A stretch of 64,000 nt of DNA from Candidatus Limnocylindrales bacterium. Lineage in GTDB: Bacteria > Moduliflexota > Moduliflexia > Moduliflexales > JAUQPW01. The stretch is taken from the NCBI GenBank assembly GCA_035559535.1, contig DATMBG010000006.1:97369-161368 (forward strand), given 5' to 3'. A program made the translations under genes and the position numbers. This document shows positions 43,943-54,098 of the stretch, piece by piece (position 1 is the first letter of the stretch; every line of letters begins with the position of its first letter). The notes under the pieces were generated by a model that was not told the DNA's origin, did not search any database, and was given only the letters and a program-made list of their open reading frames with translations.

Positions 43943-44938
43943 TTATTCCTCTTCCTGTTCTTTATAGATTTGGCGAATAATCTCCTCCAGGGGAGGTTCT
44001 GTAATGGTAATATCTTCGATATCATACTGATTCAGAAGCTGGTTGATTACATCCCGAGTGGAATTCCAGTGGGTATCCACGGTAACTTTGAGTTTATAAT
44101 CAGTTTTCTCTAAAAGTGTACAACCTTTACAGGTAAAGGGGTCTTTCCCAGGGGTGTTGAGGGTTGCTTCGATAACCCTGCGGTGGAGATACGTTTTCTT
44201 GAGTCCGTTTACATCTCGATCATAAATGATTTTTCCCAGGTTAAGGATAATAACCCGTTCGCAGAGTGTTTCAATATCTCCTGCATCGTGGGAGGTAATA
44301 AAAATCGTGGTTCCCTCGGTACGATTAATGGTTCGGATGTGTTCCCGCAGTATCTGTTTGGCCACCACATCCAGGCCTATGGTCGGTTCATCCAAGAAGA
44401 TAATGGAAGGTTTGTGAAGAAGGCAAGCCACCAACTCCGCCCGCATCCGCTGACCCAAGGACAATTTTCGTACGGGAGTATGAACAAAACTTTTTATCTC
44501 CAATAAATCTATTAAATAATCCAGGCGTTGGCGAAAAGTATGGGAATCCAGTTCATAAATCTTTGAAAAAAGATAAAAGGTTTCCATGGCAGGAAGATGG
44601 TACCAGAGTTGGGATTTCTGACCAAAAACAGAACCAATGTGAAAAGATAACTTTTTCCGCTCTTTCCAGGGGTTAAACCCAAGCACCCGAGCTTCACCGG
44701 AGGTCGGAAAAAGAATGCCCGTTAGCATCTTGATGGTCGTCGACTTACCAGATCCATTAGGGCCAATAAATGCGAGGGTCTCTCCAGATTTTACAGTAAA
44801 GTTTAGATTTTTTACGGCCTCAATCCAACGATACTGGGGTTTGAAGAGAGCCTTGAAGCTATTTTTAAGACCAGGGGGCTTAATCTTAACTCGGAAGGTT
44901 TTCGTCAGGTTTCTTACCTCAATGGCATCCATATCCAT
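43943..44938 (-). CDS. ABC transporter ATPase (COG4586 type)
   Basis: A 331-aa ATP-binding subunit: Walker A GPNGSGKST, Q-loop SVFGQKSQLWYHLP typical of this branch, signature LSLGQRMRAELVACLL, Walker B IIFLDEPTIGLDV and switch SHDAGDIE. A C-terminal domain of about 90 aa includes CKGC. It is the first gene of the ATPase-permease-permease operon. Two starts 6 nt apart (44938, 44932) are possible; neither has a strong ribosome-binding site. Confidence 0.9.
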   Translation of the reverse strand: MDMDAIEVRNLTKTFRVKIKPPGLKNSFKALFKPQYRWIEAVKNLNFTVKSGETLAFIGPNGSGKSTTIKMLTGILFPTSGEARVLGFNPWKERKKLSFHIGSVFGQKSQLWYHLPAMETFYLFSKIYELDSHTFRQRLDYLIDLLEIKSFVHTPVRKLSLGQRMRAELVACLLHKPSIIFLDEPTIGLDVVAKQILREHIRTINRTEGTTIFITSHDAGDIETLCERVIILNLGKIIYDRDVNGLKKTYLHRRVIEATLNTPGKDPFTCKGCTLLEKTDYKLKVTVDTHWNSTRDVINQLLNQYDIEDITITEPPLEEIIRQIYKEQEEE

Positions 44939-45329
44939 GGATGATAGGTACAGATTAAAGGATTGTCAAGAGTGAATGACAGAGTAAGCTGAATGACAAG
45001 GGTATAAGGAGGAATCGGACCAAGTAATACGTTGAAGAGGTCCTCTTAACAGACTTTACTCCCCTTGGGATTAAACTCCTGGATAAACTAAGGGGTAGGG
45101 TTATTTTTTGCTAAAAGACTTCCAGAGTTTTCCTATAAGGGATCGGGTTTGGCTCTAAGGGGTAGGGTTAGTAAACCTCCCGGTTCTCCCAAAGCTTTAT
45201 AGCAACCGTAAACGGGGTATTTTAGTAAAACCCGGACCCTGGTCCGAGGTTTTACTAAAATACTCCTTAGAGGTTTTCTGAAATTTTACTGGGACCGGTG
45301 CTTTTCAGGATTATCAATGTCTGTTGCTA
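44939..45329. repeat. Intergenic region with a long stem and a 16-nt direct repeat
   Basis: GTATTTTAGTAAAACC-CGGACC (from 45217) pairs with GGTCCGAGGTTTTACTAAAA and TAC (to 45263) with a single irregularity. CTAAGGGGTAGGGTTA occurs twice (45088-45103 and 45155-45170). No gene. The stem follows the stop of the minus-strand gene at 45330 but has no U-tract. Confidence 0.65.
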
Positions 45330-46196
45330 TCAATCATCATCATCGTCTTCATTATCATTGTCCTTTTTCTTTCCCTTTAAGGAGAAGCCAGACACAAAAG
45401 CATCATCTGTAAGGGTCACCGGAGGTTTTGTGAAAGAGGTTCCGGAAGGAAGAATGATAAAATTGAGAGCGGCACTGGTTCCCGAAGGGAAAAGAGGTAA
45501 ATTTCCTTCCGACCCATGAATTTCCCCATCGTTATCCAGATCTTCTATGGTTCCTATGAGTTCATCTGTATCGGGAAGCGTATTATGTTGCCATACATCA
45601 TAGCTACTTCCGGGGGGAACATTATCAATCTCAATTCTGGCGCTTCCATTGGCCCGAATTTTGAATTCCCCGTTATCCAGCCCGGTAGCCCCGGTAATTA
45701 TATCCCCCACGAATAAAGGCCTCGCCGAATTGGGGAATAGGGGAAGGGCAAATCCGGTTACAAAGGAATCATCCCCTAAGGAAACAGGTGGGGGGGTAAA
45801 GGTAACCGTGGAGGGAATGATAATAAACGCCGGTGAAGAACTGCTGCCCCTCAAAAAGGGTTTAAACTTTCCCTCTACTCCACGAATAGCCCCATCCCCA
45901 TTACGGTCAGCCAGGATCGCAATCTGGGTATTGGTATCGGTTAGGGTCTCGTGCAACCACACCTGATAACTTCCTCCCGGAGTAACACCGTTAATATTGA
46001 GTTGTACGTTCCCGTTATTAAAAATCCTCAGGCGGCCTCGCAACTGACCAGTTCCCGCCGTTATGACTTGTGCTTTATAGATCTCTTCATCCGACTTGGC
46101 CCATAGGTCTGAGGCGAACAGACCTATCTCCAACATCAGGAACAGCAAGGAAAAACTTACTAGTTTCCCATTCCGTAAAAGTCTAACCTTCATCAT
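45330..46196 (-). CDS. Secreted protein, two repeats with Ca-loop motifs
   Basis: A 288-aa protein with a signal peptide (SFSLLFLMLEIGLFASDLWA). The mature protein is two tandem repeats of about 110 aa. Each has a GSYQVWLHETL / SSYDVWQHNTLPDTD segment, then an EF-hand/dockerin-like loop (DRNGDGAIRGVEG; DLDNDGEIHGSEG), then a FIIIPS..FT.PPV block ending in FVTGFAL / FVSGFSL. The last 13 residues are nearly all Asp, Glu, Lys or Asn. Calcium binding is inferred from the loops. I do not recognise the family. AGGAGAGG precedes the two adjacent ATGs. Confidence 0.7.
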   Translation of the reverse strand: MMKVRLLRNGKLVSFSLLFLMLEIGLFASDLWAKSDEEIYKAQVITAGTGQLRGRLRIFNNGNVQLNINGVTPGGSYQVWLHETLTDTNTQIAILADRNGDGAIRGVEGKFKPFLRGSSSSPAFIIIPSTVTFTPPPVSLGDDSFVTGFALPLFPNSARPLFVGDIITGATGLDNGEFKIRANGSARIEIDNVPPGSSYDVWQHNTLPDTDELIGTIEDLDNDGEIHGSEGNLPLFPSGTSAALNFIILPSGTSFTKPPVTLTDDAFVSGFSLKGKKKDNDNEDDDDD

Positions 46197-46469
46197 AACC
46201 TCTCCTTTCCTTTCAAAGGGTTTTTAAAGAAATAAGTTTACCTGGGTAAATTTCCTGCAACAATAATACCATTGGGTAGTGTGTAAGGAATTTTGCGTTA
46301 GAATTATACCTTCCTGGGAAGCTTATTTTAGCTTGAGTCCTCAACCATTTTTATAAAATAAAGACGAACTTTATAGGGTTTTGTTCCACATTTTAAATGG
46401 AGCGTATGTTTGCTACCAGAAACAGTTTGAAGGTTTTGCGGATTCTTTCGCTTCTTCCTGAAGGGTGAA

Positions 46470-47045
46470 TTATTTAGGAAAAGATGCGAAATGAATAATA
46501 GTCTTTTCGATTATTTTTCCGGTATTTGGATCTATCCCCTTATCTGTAATCTCGATATCCAGCCTTTTTTCATTATCCCGGGCTATATAGCGACGTAAAA
46601 TTATGCCCTTAAAATCTTCTGGGTTAACCTTATCAAATCCGTTTAGCTTTAAGCCGTTAGCCCATTCTTCTAAAGATCTTTCTTGATCTTTGAAGGTAAT
46701 CTTCAATTTGTCCTCGTAAAATTTTTTCACTTTATCCACGGGATCTGCTGTGACATAGACGGTTACCTTCATCTGGTCCAACATCTTTAGAGTTTTTTCC
46801 ACTTCCTGAAGCTGGGCTTCTTCTTTCTTTCGATCTTCATCGGTTTTGGCTTCTTTTAGAGATGTTTCCGTAAGAGATCTTAAAGAAGAGATGGTGGATT
46901 TAGCAACCGTCCGGATAGCATCTGCCATGGCTTGATTTGACTGGGCTCCCGGGTAGGCAGGGGGCATCTGAGCGGAGGCTAGGGGGGATCCTATTACTCC
47001 TATCCAACCCAAGAAAAGGGGGACACCCAAAAAGAGTCTTTTCAT
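46470..47045 (-). CDS. Exported hypothetical protein
   Basis: A 191-aa protein with a signal peptide (LFLGVPLFLGWIGVIGSPLASAQ, cleaved near residue 26). A helical middle part rich in charged residues (EAKTDEDRKKEEAQLQEVEK) is followed by an alpha/beta part with VTVYVTADPVDKVKKFYEDKL. That last motif resembles a domain seen in other exported hypothetical proteins in which Dx.V.KFY..KL precedes a short beta sheet. It has no operon partner. Function unknown. Confidence 0.6.
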   Translation of the reverse strand: MKRLFLGVPLFLGWIGVIGSPLASAQMPPAYPGAQSNQAMADAIRTVAKSTISSLRSLTETSLKEAKTDEDRKKEEAQLQEVEKTLKMLDQMKVTVYVTADPVDKVKKFYEDKLKITFKDQERSLEEWANGLKLNGFDKVNPEDFKGIILRRYIARDNEKRLDIEITDKGIDPNTGKIIEKTIIHFASFPK

Positions 47046-47152
47046 GGTTTGAAAGGAAAAATCCTTTTAACCTCTTTACCGAGGGGGAAATCCCTCTTTG
47101 GGTTTTCCGATTAAGTAAAGAGAGTCAATAAGGATTTTTTTTCCATAACTTT

Positions 47153-47797
47153 TCACTTATATAGCTGGAAGAGAAGTTTTCCTATATTTCTCTGCAGGTT
47201 TTGAAGATAAGGCCAGATCAAAGAAGTTCTCCCAAAATCCCTTGCTTTGGCCCAAGCCTCGCTTTTTGGGATTTCGGGATTCTCTAGCTCGTAAACGGCT
47301 AGATATTTAGGAGTTCCTTCCACAGCTCGATACCTCTTGGCACTACGAACTCCTTCCACCTTAACCAGGGCCGGGATATGGTCCTCATTATACCAGGCGT
47401 TGAATTCATCCTCTTTCTCCGAAGAAACATCCACCCGTACTGTAAGGACATAGGGTGATCCTTCCCGAGAAGATGGGCCATAAGAGAAAATTTCTTCGTA
47501 AATATTACGGACGAAATCCTGGAAAAGGGCCATGGTCTTTTGAGACCAGGGGGTTGGATTCTGTAAAGCCTTTTGATAAGGTTCTCTGGATAAAACACCA
47601 GGCTCCTCTAACTCATAGAGGGCAAAGTATTTAGGTTCTCCTTCCAGACTGACATAACGTCTGGCAGTTAAAAAACCGGGTATACTGATCCGCTCTTGAA
47701 GATGCTCAGTATTATACCAGCGATTAAACTCTTCTTCATAATCCGGTGGAATATTCATCCAGGCCGTCAGAAGCCCTTTAGGTTGTGATGATGCCAT
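47153..47797 (-). CDS. Duplicated EthD-like ferredoxin-fold protein
   Basis: A 214-aa protein from the ATG at 47797; AGGAGGG lies 4-5 nt upstream and decides the start against the longer open frame. Two tandem domains of about 100 aa share (F)N.WYN.EH(L/I) and A(R/K)RY...EG.PKY(F/L)A(L/V)YELE motifs. This is the dimeric alpha-beta barrel text seen in EthD-like and related small proteins, here as a fused pair. The catalytic role is unknown; such folds act in oxidation, decarboxylation or haem chemistry. Confidence 0.7.
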   Translation of the reverse strand: MASSQPKGLLTAWMNIPPDYEEEFNRWYNTEHLQERISIPGFLTARRYVSLEGEPKYFALYELEEPGVLSREPYQKALQNPTPWSQKTMALFQDFVRNIYEEIFSYGPSSREGSPYVLTVRVDVSSEKEDEFNAWYNEDHIPALVKVEGVRSAKRYRAVEGTPKYLAVYELENPEIPKSEAWAKARDFGRTSLIWPYLQNLQRNIGKLLFQLYK

Positions 47798-48146
47798 ACT
47801 GCCCTCCTTTCGATTAATAAATCCATTAACCCATTGTCTTGAACCCTTCGACTCAATCACCCCATGAAACTTAATTTCTGGATTCCTGAAAATCAAGAAA
47901 AATTTATCGACCTGATATTAAGTCAGGATTGAAATGGGATGTAAAGTAAGGACCGCTCTACCCTTTCCCTCCCTGCATGTGGAGAGGGAAAGGAGGAGCT
48001 GCCTAACGGGCCATACCGAATCGCCTCTCCTCAGGATACAATCTCAAGGGTTTGGTAGAAAGATTCAAAAGTTCTACTTTGAAGATCAAAAAAATTTGAA
48101 AGGGATGGGAATTGGAAAAATCTGATTCCAGGAATAGATTATTTCC
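47798..48146. other. Intergenic region with a 10-bp perfect hairpin
   Basis: CCTTTCCCTC (47962-47971) pairs perfectly with GAGGGAAAGG (47984-47993). No gene or promoter I can support. Confidence 0.5.
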
Positions 48147-48476
48147 ATGGGGGATGAAAATCTGGAACAAGGTAACTCTCAAAGGGAAGAGGAGGAAGCA
48201 GATTTTCCGGAAATCGTTGAGCTTCCTTTAGAAGATGTTTTGGATCTTCATACTTTCTTGCCCAAGGAAATTCCGGACCTGGTAGAAGATTACATCCAAC
48301 AGGCCTATCAAGCCGGATTTAAGCAGGTACGTATTATCCATGGTAAGGGAAAGGGAGTCCAGCGGGCCATAGTACATTCCATATTGAAGAGAAATCCCTA
48401 CGTTGAGGCTCTGAAGGTACCCCCCCTGGAGTTGGGAGGATGGGGGGTTACCCTTGTTATTTTGAAGGATTCCTAG
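48147..48476 (+). CDS. Smr-domain protein
   Basis: A 109-aa protein. An acidic N-terminus is followed by an Smr (MutS2-like) domain: [36 protein letters not shown] and the [10 protein letters not shown] end. Stand-alone Smr proteins are endonucleases or RNA-binding factors linked to ribosome rescue or recombination. The usual HGKGTG loop reads HGKGKG. The stop overlaps the convergent regulator's stop by 4 bp. Confidence 0.85.
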   Translation: MGDENLEQGNSQREEEEADFPEIVELPLEDVLDLHTFLPKEIPDLVEDYIQQAYQAGFKQVRIIHGKGKGVQRAIVHSILKRNPYVEALKVPPLELGGWGVTLVILKDS

Positions 48477-50404
48477 CTCTCATTTTTTTGATCCTCCACT
48501 TCCGGAGCCCTTTTAATCAGACCTTTCCCTGCGGGACGGTATTTTCTTACATCGATGTGATATCTTTTAATGATCTTCCTAAAGTTACTTTTATCTAACC
48601 CTAATTCTCTGGCTGCCGCACCGACATTGCCTTTATGTTTGGTGAGGATCCAGCCTAGGAGTTCCGTGTGGAAGTTCTCCAGAGCCTGCTCTTTTAATTC
48701 CTGATAATGTCCCAATGTGAATTCCGGATCCTTTTTATTTTTAAAAGGATTCAAAATTCCATATTCGGCTATGGCCTGTGGGAGAGAATTAAGGGTGAGG
48801 GTATCTGACTCTTCAAAGACCACGGCCCGTTCAATAACATTTTCGAGTTCCCGGACGTTACCCGGCCACGGATAATTGACCAGGGCATGCATGACTTCTG
48901 GGGACATTTTGACTTTCTTTCCTAGGCGCTCACACGTTTTCTTCAGAAAGTGGTTGACCAGTAGTTGAATATCCTCTCCCCTTTCCCGGAGGGGAGGTAA
49001 AACAATGGGAATGACATTCAGGCGGTAGAGCAGATCTTGTCTAAAATTCCCTTTTCGAGCCTCTTCTTCCAGATTTTTATTCGTAGCTGCTATAATCCGA
49101 ACATCAATTTTAATAGGGTTGTCCCCTCCCACCCGGAAAATCTCTTTTTCTTGAAGGACCCGCAGGAGTTTTACCTGGGTAGTCAGAGACATCTCTCCAA
49201 TTTCATCCAGGAAAATCGTTCCTTTATGGGCTAATTCAAACTGTCCTTTCTTCTGTCGATCTGCACCCGTAAAAGCACCTTTCTCATGACCGAAGAGCTC
49301 ACTTTCGATAAGGGTTTCTGTTAAGGCTGCACAATTAACAGCCCGGAAGGGGCCTTTTGCCCGAGGACTGTTATAGTGTATGGCTTTTGCAATCAATTCC
49401 TTTCCCGTGCCGCTCTCACCCTGAATTAAGACATTGGAATCAATCTGAGAGACCTGTTCGATGATTTTAAAGATTTGCATCATCTTAGGACTGTAACCGA
49501 TGATGTCTTTTTTAAATTTGTAGCGTAACTCCAACTCCTTATCTTTGCGTTGTAGCTCTTGAGTTACCCTCTGGAGTTCTTCTTCTTTTTGCTCCACGGC
49601 CAACTCTAGTTTTTTCTCCTTGGAGAGATCTCTGGAAATACTCACAAACCCTAGAGGGGCTCCATTTTCATCTTTCCTGAGACTGAATATAGTGTGTACA
49701 GGAAAGCTTTCTTGATTCTTTCGAACTCCTTCAATTTCATCTTCAAAACGCCCTGTTTTAATCAAAGAGTCAATAACCTGTTGAACCTGCTCGGGTTTAC
49801 CCAATGCTTTAGGATACAAAACTCCAATAGGCTTTCCAATAATCTCTTCTATTTCATAGCCAAAAGCTCTGCGAGCCCCTTCATTAAAGGTTAAAATAGT
49901 TCCCTGCAAGTCACCGGTTAAGATGGAGTAATCAGACCAGTCCATGATACTGTTGAGAAAGTTATTGGCCCGGATAAGATTTTTGTTGGCTAGCTCCAGT
50001 TCCCGGTTCTTCTCTTTTAAAGCATCTTTACTCTTTTTGAGGCGTACCAGAACCCGGACCCGGGCCCTTAATTCTTCAGCCTCATAGGGAGAGACAATGT
50101 AATCCTCCCCACCCACTTCTAACCCTTTCACAACGCTTTCCGTATCTCGATATACGGCCGTAGTAAAGAGAACCGGGATATCTTGAGTGATCGGATTTTC
50201 TTTGAGCCTCTGACAGACCTCGAACCCATCCATCTCCGGCATATTTATATCCAACAAAATACAATCTGGGACTTCTTCGGCAGCCTTCCTGAGGCCTTCC
50301 TCCGGTTCTGTTGCGGTGATGATCTCGTGGTTATCTTCCTTGAGCTTAATGCTCGCAGAAAAGATATTGTCGGCTCTATCATCGATGATTAAAATCTTTG
50401 CCAT
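48473..50404 (-). CDS. Sigma-54 response regulator with PAS domain
   Basis: A 643-aa transcription activator. Residues 1-120 are a receiver (phosphoacceptor in [13 protein letters not shown]), about 145-265 a PAS domain ([20 protein letters not shown]), then a coiled coil. About 305-545 is the AAA+ sigma-54 domain with [15 protein letters not shown], and [10 protein letters not shown] Fis-type helix-turn-helix ([20 protein letters not shown]) closes the protein. It is encoded 165 bp after the hybrid kinase on the same strand, so the two probably form a phosphorelay that drives sigma-54 promoters. Confidence 0.92.
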   Translation of the reverse strand: MAKILIIDDRADNIFSASIKLKEDNHEIITATEPEEGLRKAAEEVPDCILLDINMPEMDGFEVCQRLKENPITQDIPVLFTTAVYRDTESVVKGLEVGGEDYIVSPYEAEELRARVRVLVRLKKSKDALKEKNRELELANKNLIRANNFLNSIMDWSDYSILTGDLQGTILTFNEGARRAFGYEIEEIIGKPIGVLYPKALGKPEQVQQVIDSLIKTGRFEDEIEGVRKNQESFPVHTIFSLRKDENGAPLGFVSISRDLSKEKKLELAVEQKEEELQRVTQELQRKDKELELRYKFKKDIIGYSPKMMQIFKIIEQVSQIDSNVLIQGESGTGKELIAKAIHYNSPRAKGPFRAVNCAALTETLIESELFGHEKGAFTGADRQKKGQFELAHKGTIFLDEIGEMSLTTQVKLLRVLQEKEIFRVGGDNPIKIDVRIIAATNKNLEEEARKGNFRQDLLYRLNVIPIVLPPLRERGEDIQLLVNHFLKKTCERLGKKVKMSPEVMHALVNYPWPGNVRELENVIERAVVFEESDTLTLNSLPQAIAEYGILNPFKNKKDPEFTLGHYQELKEQALENFHTELLGWILTKHKGNVGAAARELGLDKSNFRKIIKRYHIDVRKYRPAGKGLIKRAPEVEDQKNES

Positions 50405-50508
50405 AACGTCCTGACTCTCTGCTGTTATAAGTATGCAGCTTGGATAAAGTAAACACTTTGTGCTCCATACTTATATTTAGCAAATTTTTAAGGACAACTC
50501 AAATCATC

Positions 50509-50573
50509 TAGGAATTAGGGATTAGGAATCGGTGATCTCCTATTTCTAATTCCCAATTCCTAATTCCTATTAG
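50509..50573. repeat. Inverted repeat, GGAATTAGG family
   Basis: TAGGAATTAGGGATTAGGAAT opposes TTCCCAATTCCTAATTCCTA, ending at the stop codon of the hybrid kinase. Word-like AATTCC text, with an AAATAGGAGATC loop. Confidence 0.65.
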
Positions 50574-53560
50574 ATCCCTCCTTTGGAAATGGGATTCTGA
50601 GAGGATGGCGAATCGGGAACTTTATTTAACCAATCCTGGACTTTCTTTATCAAGTCGGCCTCCTGGACAGGTTTTATCAGATAATCGTTTCCTCCCGCCT
50701 GGAGGATTTTATCGCGGACTTCTTCGGTAACCTCGCTGATCATCCCGATAATGGGGGTTTCTTTAAACTCCTCCATTTCCCGAAGGGTTTTAATAGCCGT
50801 CTCACCTGCTACCAGGGGTAGCGTTAAATCCATCAGAATCAAATTTGGTTTAATTTTTGAAGCCTTACGAATTCCATCCTGTCCATCATCGGCTATAACC
50901 AGATCAAATCCTGCCTCCACAAGGGCTACTTTAACGAGATACTGAATCGATCTGTTATCCTCTACCAATAGAATTTTAGGACCATTTCGAGTTGTCGGCT
51001 TCAGCTCGAATTTTCCATAGAGGATCTTTGCTTTTTTTTCTCCTTCCAGGATGAAGCTCAATACATCGGGATCTATCCGGTCTTCGTGGGTTGGGATTTG
51101 AAAAGTAAAGGTGGATCCTTCCTTGAGTTCACTGTGGGCTCGTATCTCTCCGTCAAGCATCTGAACCAGCTTTTTGGATATGGCTAATCCCAGGCCGGTC
51201 CCTTGAAAACGGCGGACTGAAGCAGGATCCACCTGGCTAAACTCCTCGAAGATAATTTCCAGATTCTCCCTTGAAATTCCAATTCCAGTATCCGATACGG
51301 AAAACTGAATAAACGGTTTTGGAGGATCTTCCGGGGTAAGTGTTTTAACACTCAAGACAATTAAACCCTCCTTGGTAAATTTAATAGCATTACTCAGGAG
51401 GTTTAAAAGTACCCTTCTAACTTTTTCTTCATCGCTGTAAATCACCAAAGGGGTTCCTTCAGCCACTTCAACCAGGAATCGGAGTCCTTTCTTTTCGGCC
51501 TGGAGAGAAATAATTTCCACAACCTCATCGATCAGGCGATTGACGACAAAGGGTCGATAGTTAATTTTCATTTTACCGGCCTCTACTTTGGAAATATCCA
51601 GAAGATCGTTGATCATTTCCAGGAGGTCTTTGCCACTGTTATAAATAATCTTTACATACTCCCCCAATTCTGGTTTCAACTCTCCTGGGATTTTCCGTGC
51701 AAGGGCCTCGGACAGAGATAGGATAGAGTCGAGAGGGCTTCTCAGTTCGTGGGACAGATTGGCTAAAAAAGCAGCCTTTAATCGGTTGAATTCTTGCAAT
51801 TTTCTATTCATCTGTTCCAGCTGAAGATTTTTTTCCTCTAATTGTTTATTCATCCGTTCCAACTGAAGATTTTTTTCCTCCAGCTCTTCGGTTCTCTTCT
51901 TAACCATCAATTCCAGTCTGGAGTAAGACCCTTCGATTTCCTCTGCCATTCTCGAAAAGGTTTTTGTCAGTAAAGCCAACTCGGTAGGGGCCACAATATC
52001 TTCGGAGAAAATATTTCCCCGATTTCCTCCAAGGATGGGTCGGATACGCAGGTTCTCTGTGAATACCCGGGTTGCTTTTTCCAGTTTCCGGACAGGATAG
52101 GAAATGGCCCTGGAAAGGAAGATCCCGATAAGAACGGAAATTCCGGAAATCACAAGAATCCGTTGGGCCAGTTGCTTGTAGATATTCTGAATCTCCGGGT
52201 AAATCCCTGCTAAAGATTGTTCGATGAGAACTTTCCATCCTAAGGGATCAATAACCTGGAAACCCACCAGGCGAATAGTGGATTCGGGTGAGGTCCTCTT
52301 TTCGAGATCCTCTCGATAGTACTGGGAGATTCCAGAATCCCCCGTAAAGATTTGGGCAAGAGGTTTCGTTTTGCTGAGGTCTTCAAGGGTTCGATAACGT
52401 TTTGGATCATTGGAGCTTATCACTTGATTATGCTCATCAATTACCAGGATCTCTCGTTCTTTGTCGGTCTTGAATGGATCAATTAAATCGGTAATAACCC
52501 TTAAATTCAAAAACCCTCCGATAACGGCTTTTATCTCTCCCCTATCATCCAAAATGGGATGAGCCAGAACCATCATGGGTTCGGATCCCCTCATAAAAAA
52601 AGCTTCGGAAACCATGGAGGTTTTTTTCTGGATCAGTTTTTTGTGATATTCTTGATCGTTAAAATGAATCTCTTGTAAAATACCCGGTGAGGGATCCATC
52701 GTTTGAATGCGTCCGGAACCATCGGCTAAGTAAAAGGCAGAAAATCCTTCGGATTCTTTATAAAAAGAGGTAATCAGCGTTCTTAGCTCTCCAGAGGGTT
52801 GAAAATCCCTTCGAGCCTCCAATTGCCTGACCAGGGTCTGAAATCTTTCTGTGTGAAATTTCACATACCCACCAATACCTGCACTGAGAGAATGGGAGAG
52901 CTCTCTAAGATTATTTTTTCTTTCTTCTAATTCCTTCTTAATTTGGGAACGGCTATTGACAAGGCTGATAATGACCACCGGAGTAACGGCGATAAGTATA
53001 AACGCAACCAACAGATAAGACTGGAGACTCTCACTTCGACGTCTCTCTGATTCTGATAGAAAACGGTTTATCGGAGGAACCAGCAAGAGAAGTAACTGAG
53101 CTATTGCAATGTTAAGGAAGCCATTCCATATTAACCCAATCCCCAGGGTACTTGCATAGGTCTTTGAATAATTCAGCCAAAGCGTATCTGTCCAGTATAG
53201 CAAAGGAGACCCTATAAGGACCCAGTAGAAAGTATCTACCAGAACAGGAAATCTTTCCCTTATCAAACTCCCTAGGATGAGGGCCTCCAAACCATAAAGG
53301 AGATAGAGTAGAATTCCATGAAGGGAACCCCATAGAAACAAAATATAACTTGAAGCTATCATAGCCGTCAAAGTCCCCCACTGGGGTCCAAGGGTCAGGG
53401 TAATGATTAAGGTAGGAATACTTCCGAAGAGAATCCAGACTTTATAAAACAGCTCGATAGGAAAGATATTTAACAGAAAACCGATCGTTCCTGCCAGAAA
53501 GGTAATCCTTGCTTTACGTGGGATCTGGTTTTTCACTTCTTTTAAAATCAACGGAATCAT
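50570..53560 (-). CDS. Hybrid sensor histidine kinase
   Basis: A 996-aa membrane sensor. N-terminal multi-helix membrane region (about 15-165, MASE-like), a further helix near 180-200, an extracytoplasmic dCache-like sensor (about 205-455; DGSGRIQTMDPS, FFMRGSEPMM), a helix, HAMP-like linker and coiled coil with a duplicated EEKNLQLE heptad. HisKA follows with the H-box FLANLSHELRSPLDS, then HATPase motifs (NLLSNAIKFT, DTGIGI, GTGLGL) and a C-terminal receiver (LILMDLTLPLVAG). It precedes the sigma-54 regulator; ligand unknown. Confidence 0.93.
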   Translation of the reverse strand: MIPLILKEVKNQIPRKARITFLAGTIGFLLNIFPIELFYKVWILFGSIPTLIITLTLGPQWGTLTAMIASSYILFLWGSLHGILLYLLYGLEALILGSLIRERFPVLVDTFYWVLIGSPLLYWTDTLWLNYSKTYASTLGIGLIWNGFLNIAIAQLLLLLVPPINRFLSESERRRSESLQSYLLVAFILIAVTPVVIISLVNSRSQIKKELEERKNNLRELSHSLSAGIGGYVKFHTERFQTLVRQLEARRDFQPSGELRTLITSFYKESEGFSAFYLADGSGRIQTMDPSPGILQEIHFNDQEYHKKLIQKKTSMVSEAFFMRGSEPMMVLAHPILDDRGEIKAVIGGFLNLRVITDLIDPFKTDKEREILVIDEHNQVISSNDPKRYRTLEDLSKTKPLAQIFTGDSGISQYYREDLEKRTSPESTIRLVGFQVIDPLGWKVLIEQSLAGIYPEIQNIYKQLAQRILVISGISVLIGIFLSRAISYPVRKLEKATRVFTENLRIRPILGGNRGNIFSEDIVAPTELALLTKTFSRMAEEIEGSYSRLELMVKKRTEELEEKNLQLERMNKQLEEKNLQLEQMNRKLQEFNRLKAAFLANLSHELRSPLDSILSLSEALARKIPGELKPELGEYVKIIYNSGKDLLEMINDLLDISKVEAGKMKINYRPFVVNRLIDEVVEIISLQAEKKGLRFLVEVAEGTPLVIYSDEEKVRRVLLNLLSNAIKFTKEGLIVLSVKTLTPEDPPKPFIQFSVSDTGIGISRENLEIIFEEFSQVDPASVRRFQGTGLGLAISKKLVQMLDGEIRAHSELKEGSTFTFQIPTHEDRIDPDVLSFILEGEKKAKILYGKFELKPTTRNGPKILLVEDNRSIQYLVKVALVEAGFDLVIADDGQDGIRKASKIKPNLILMDLTLPLVAGETAIKTLREMEEFKETPIIGMISEVTEEVRDKILQAGGNDYLIKPVQEADLIKKVQDWLNKVPDSPSSQNPISKGGI

Positions 53561-54098
53561 AGGAAATTAAATAACTTGTAGAGGGGTTTTAACAAACCCT
53601 CTAGTCGGTAACTTCTTACATCCTCTCAGCTTACCCAGGACTTATTCCATTGTCAAGGAGGTAAATTATCCTTCCCTCTTTCCGTGGAATTTTATTTTTG
53701 AAGATTCAGCAATAACCATGCCAGTAACGTGAAATAACCCCTCCCCTTCCCATTTCTAGAAGGTAGAGAGCTACCCCTATCTGAGAAGTTGACCTGAAAG
53801 AACACTTTTCCGACTCCCTTTGTTTCAAGAGGAAGGTAAAAAACAACCCTCTTTTCGGAGTCGAACATAGGGCAAAAACTTATTTATCGGTCTGGAATTT
53901 CTCCGGCTGTGGTAGAGAAGTACCCTGTTAAGGGGGAACTTCAAATCCAGTTTGGATAAATTCCTTGAAGTTTCTATAAATCTTAGGGATATTAATTATG
54001 GCAAAATTTATGCACCGACCGGGAAAGAAATAGATTTGTTTTACAAAGCAAAAACCTTAGAGAAATTGGTTTTAGAATCATCTAAAAAGGAGGCTTTT
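53561..54098. other. Divergent intergenic region with hairpins
   Basis: AGAGGGGTTT/AAACCCTCT (53580-53602) lies in the leader of the kinase gene. At 53811-53863 a nested pair is seen: CGACTCC/GGAGTCG outside AAGAGG/CCTCTT. AACGTGAAATAA at 53726 is a small dispersed word. The frame before 54099 is open but not coding-like. Confidence 0.55.

Noticed and set aside
53952..54098. N-terminal extension of the coiled-coil anchored protein
   Set aside because: It would use a TTG with no ribosome-binding site, whereas AAGGAGG sits correctly before the ATG at 54099.
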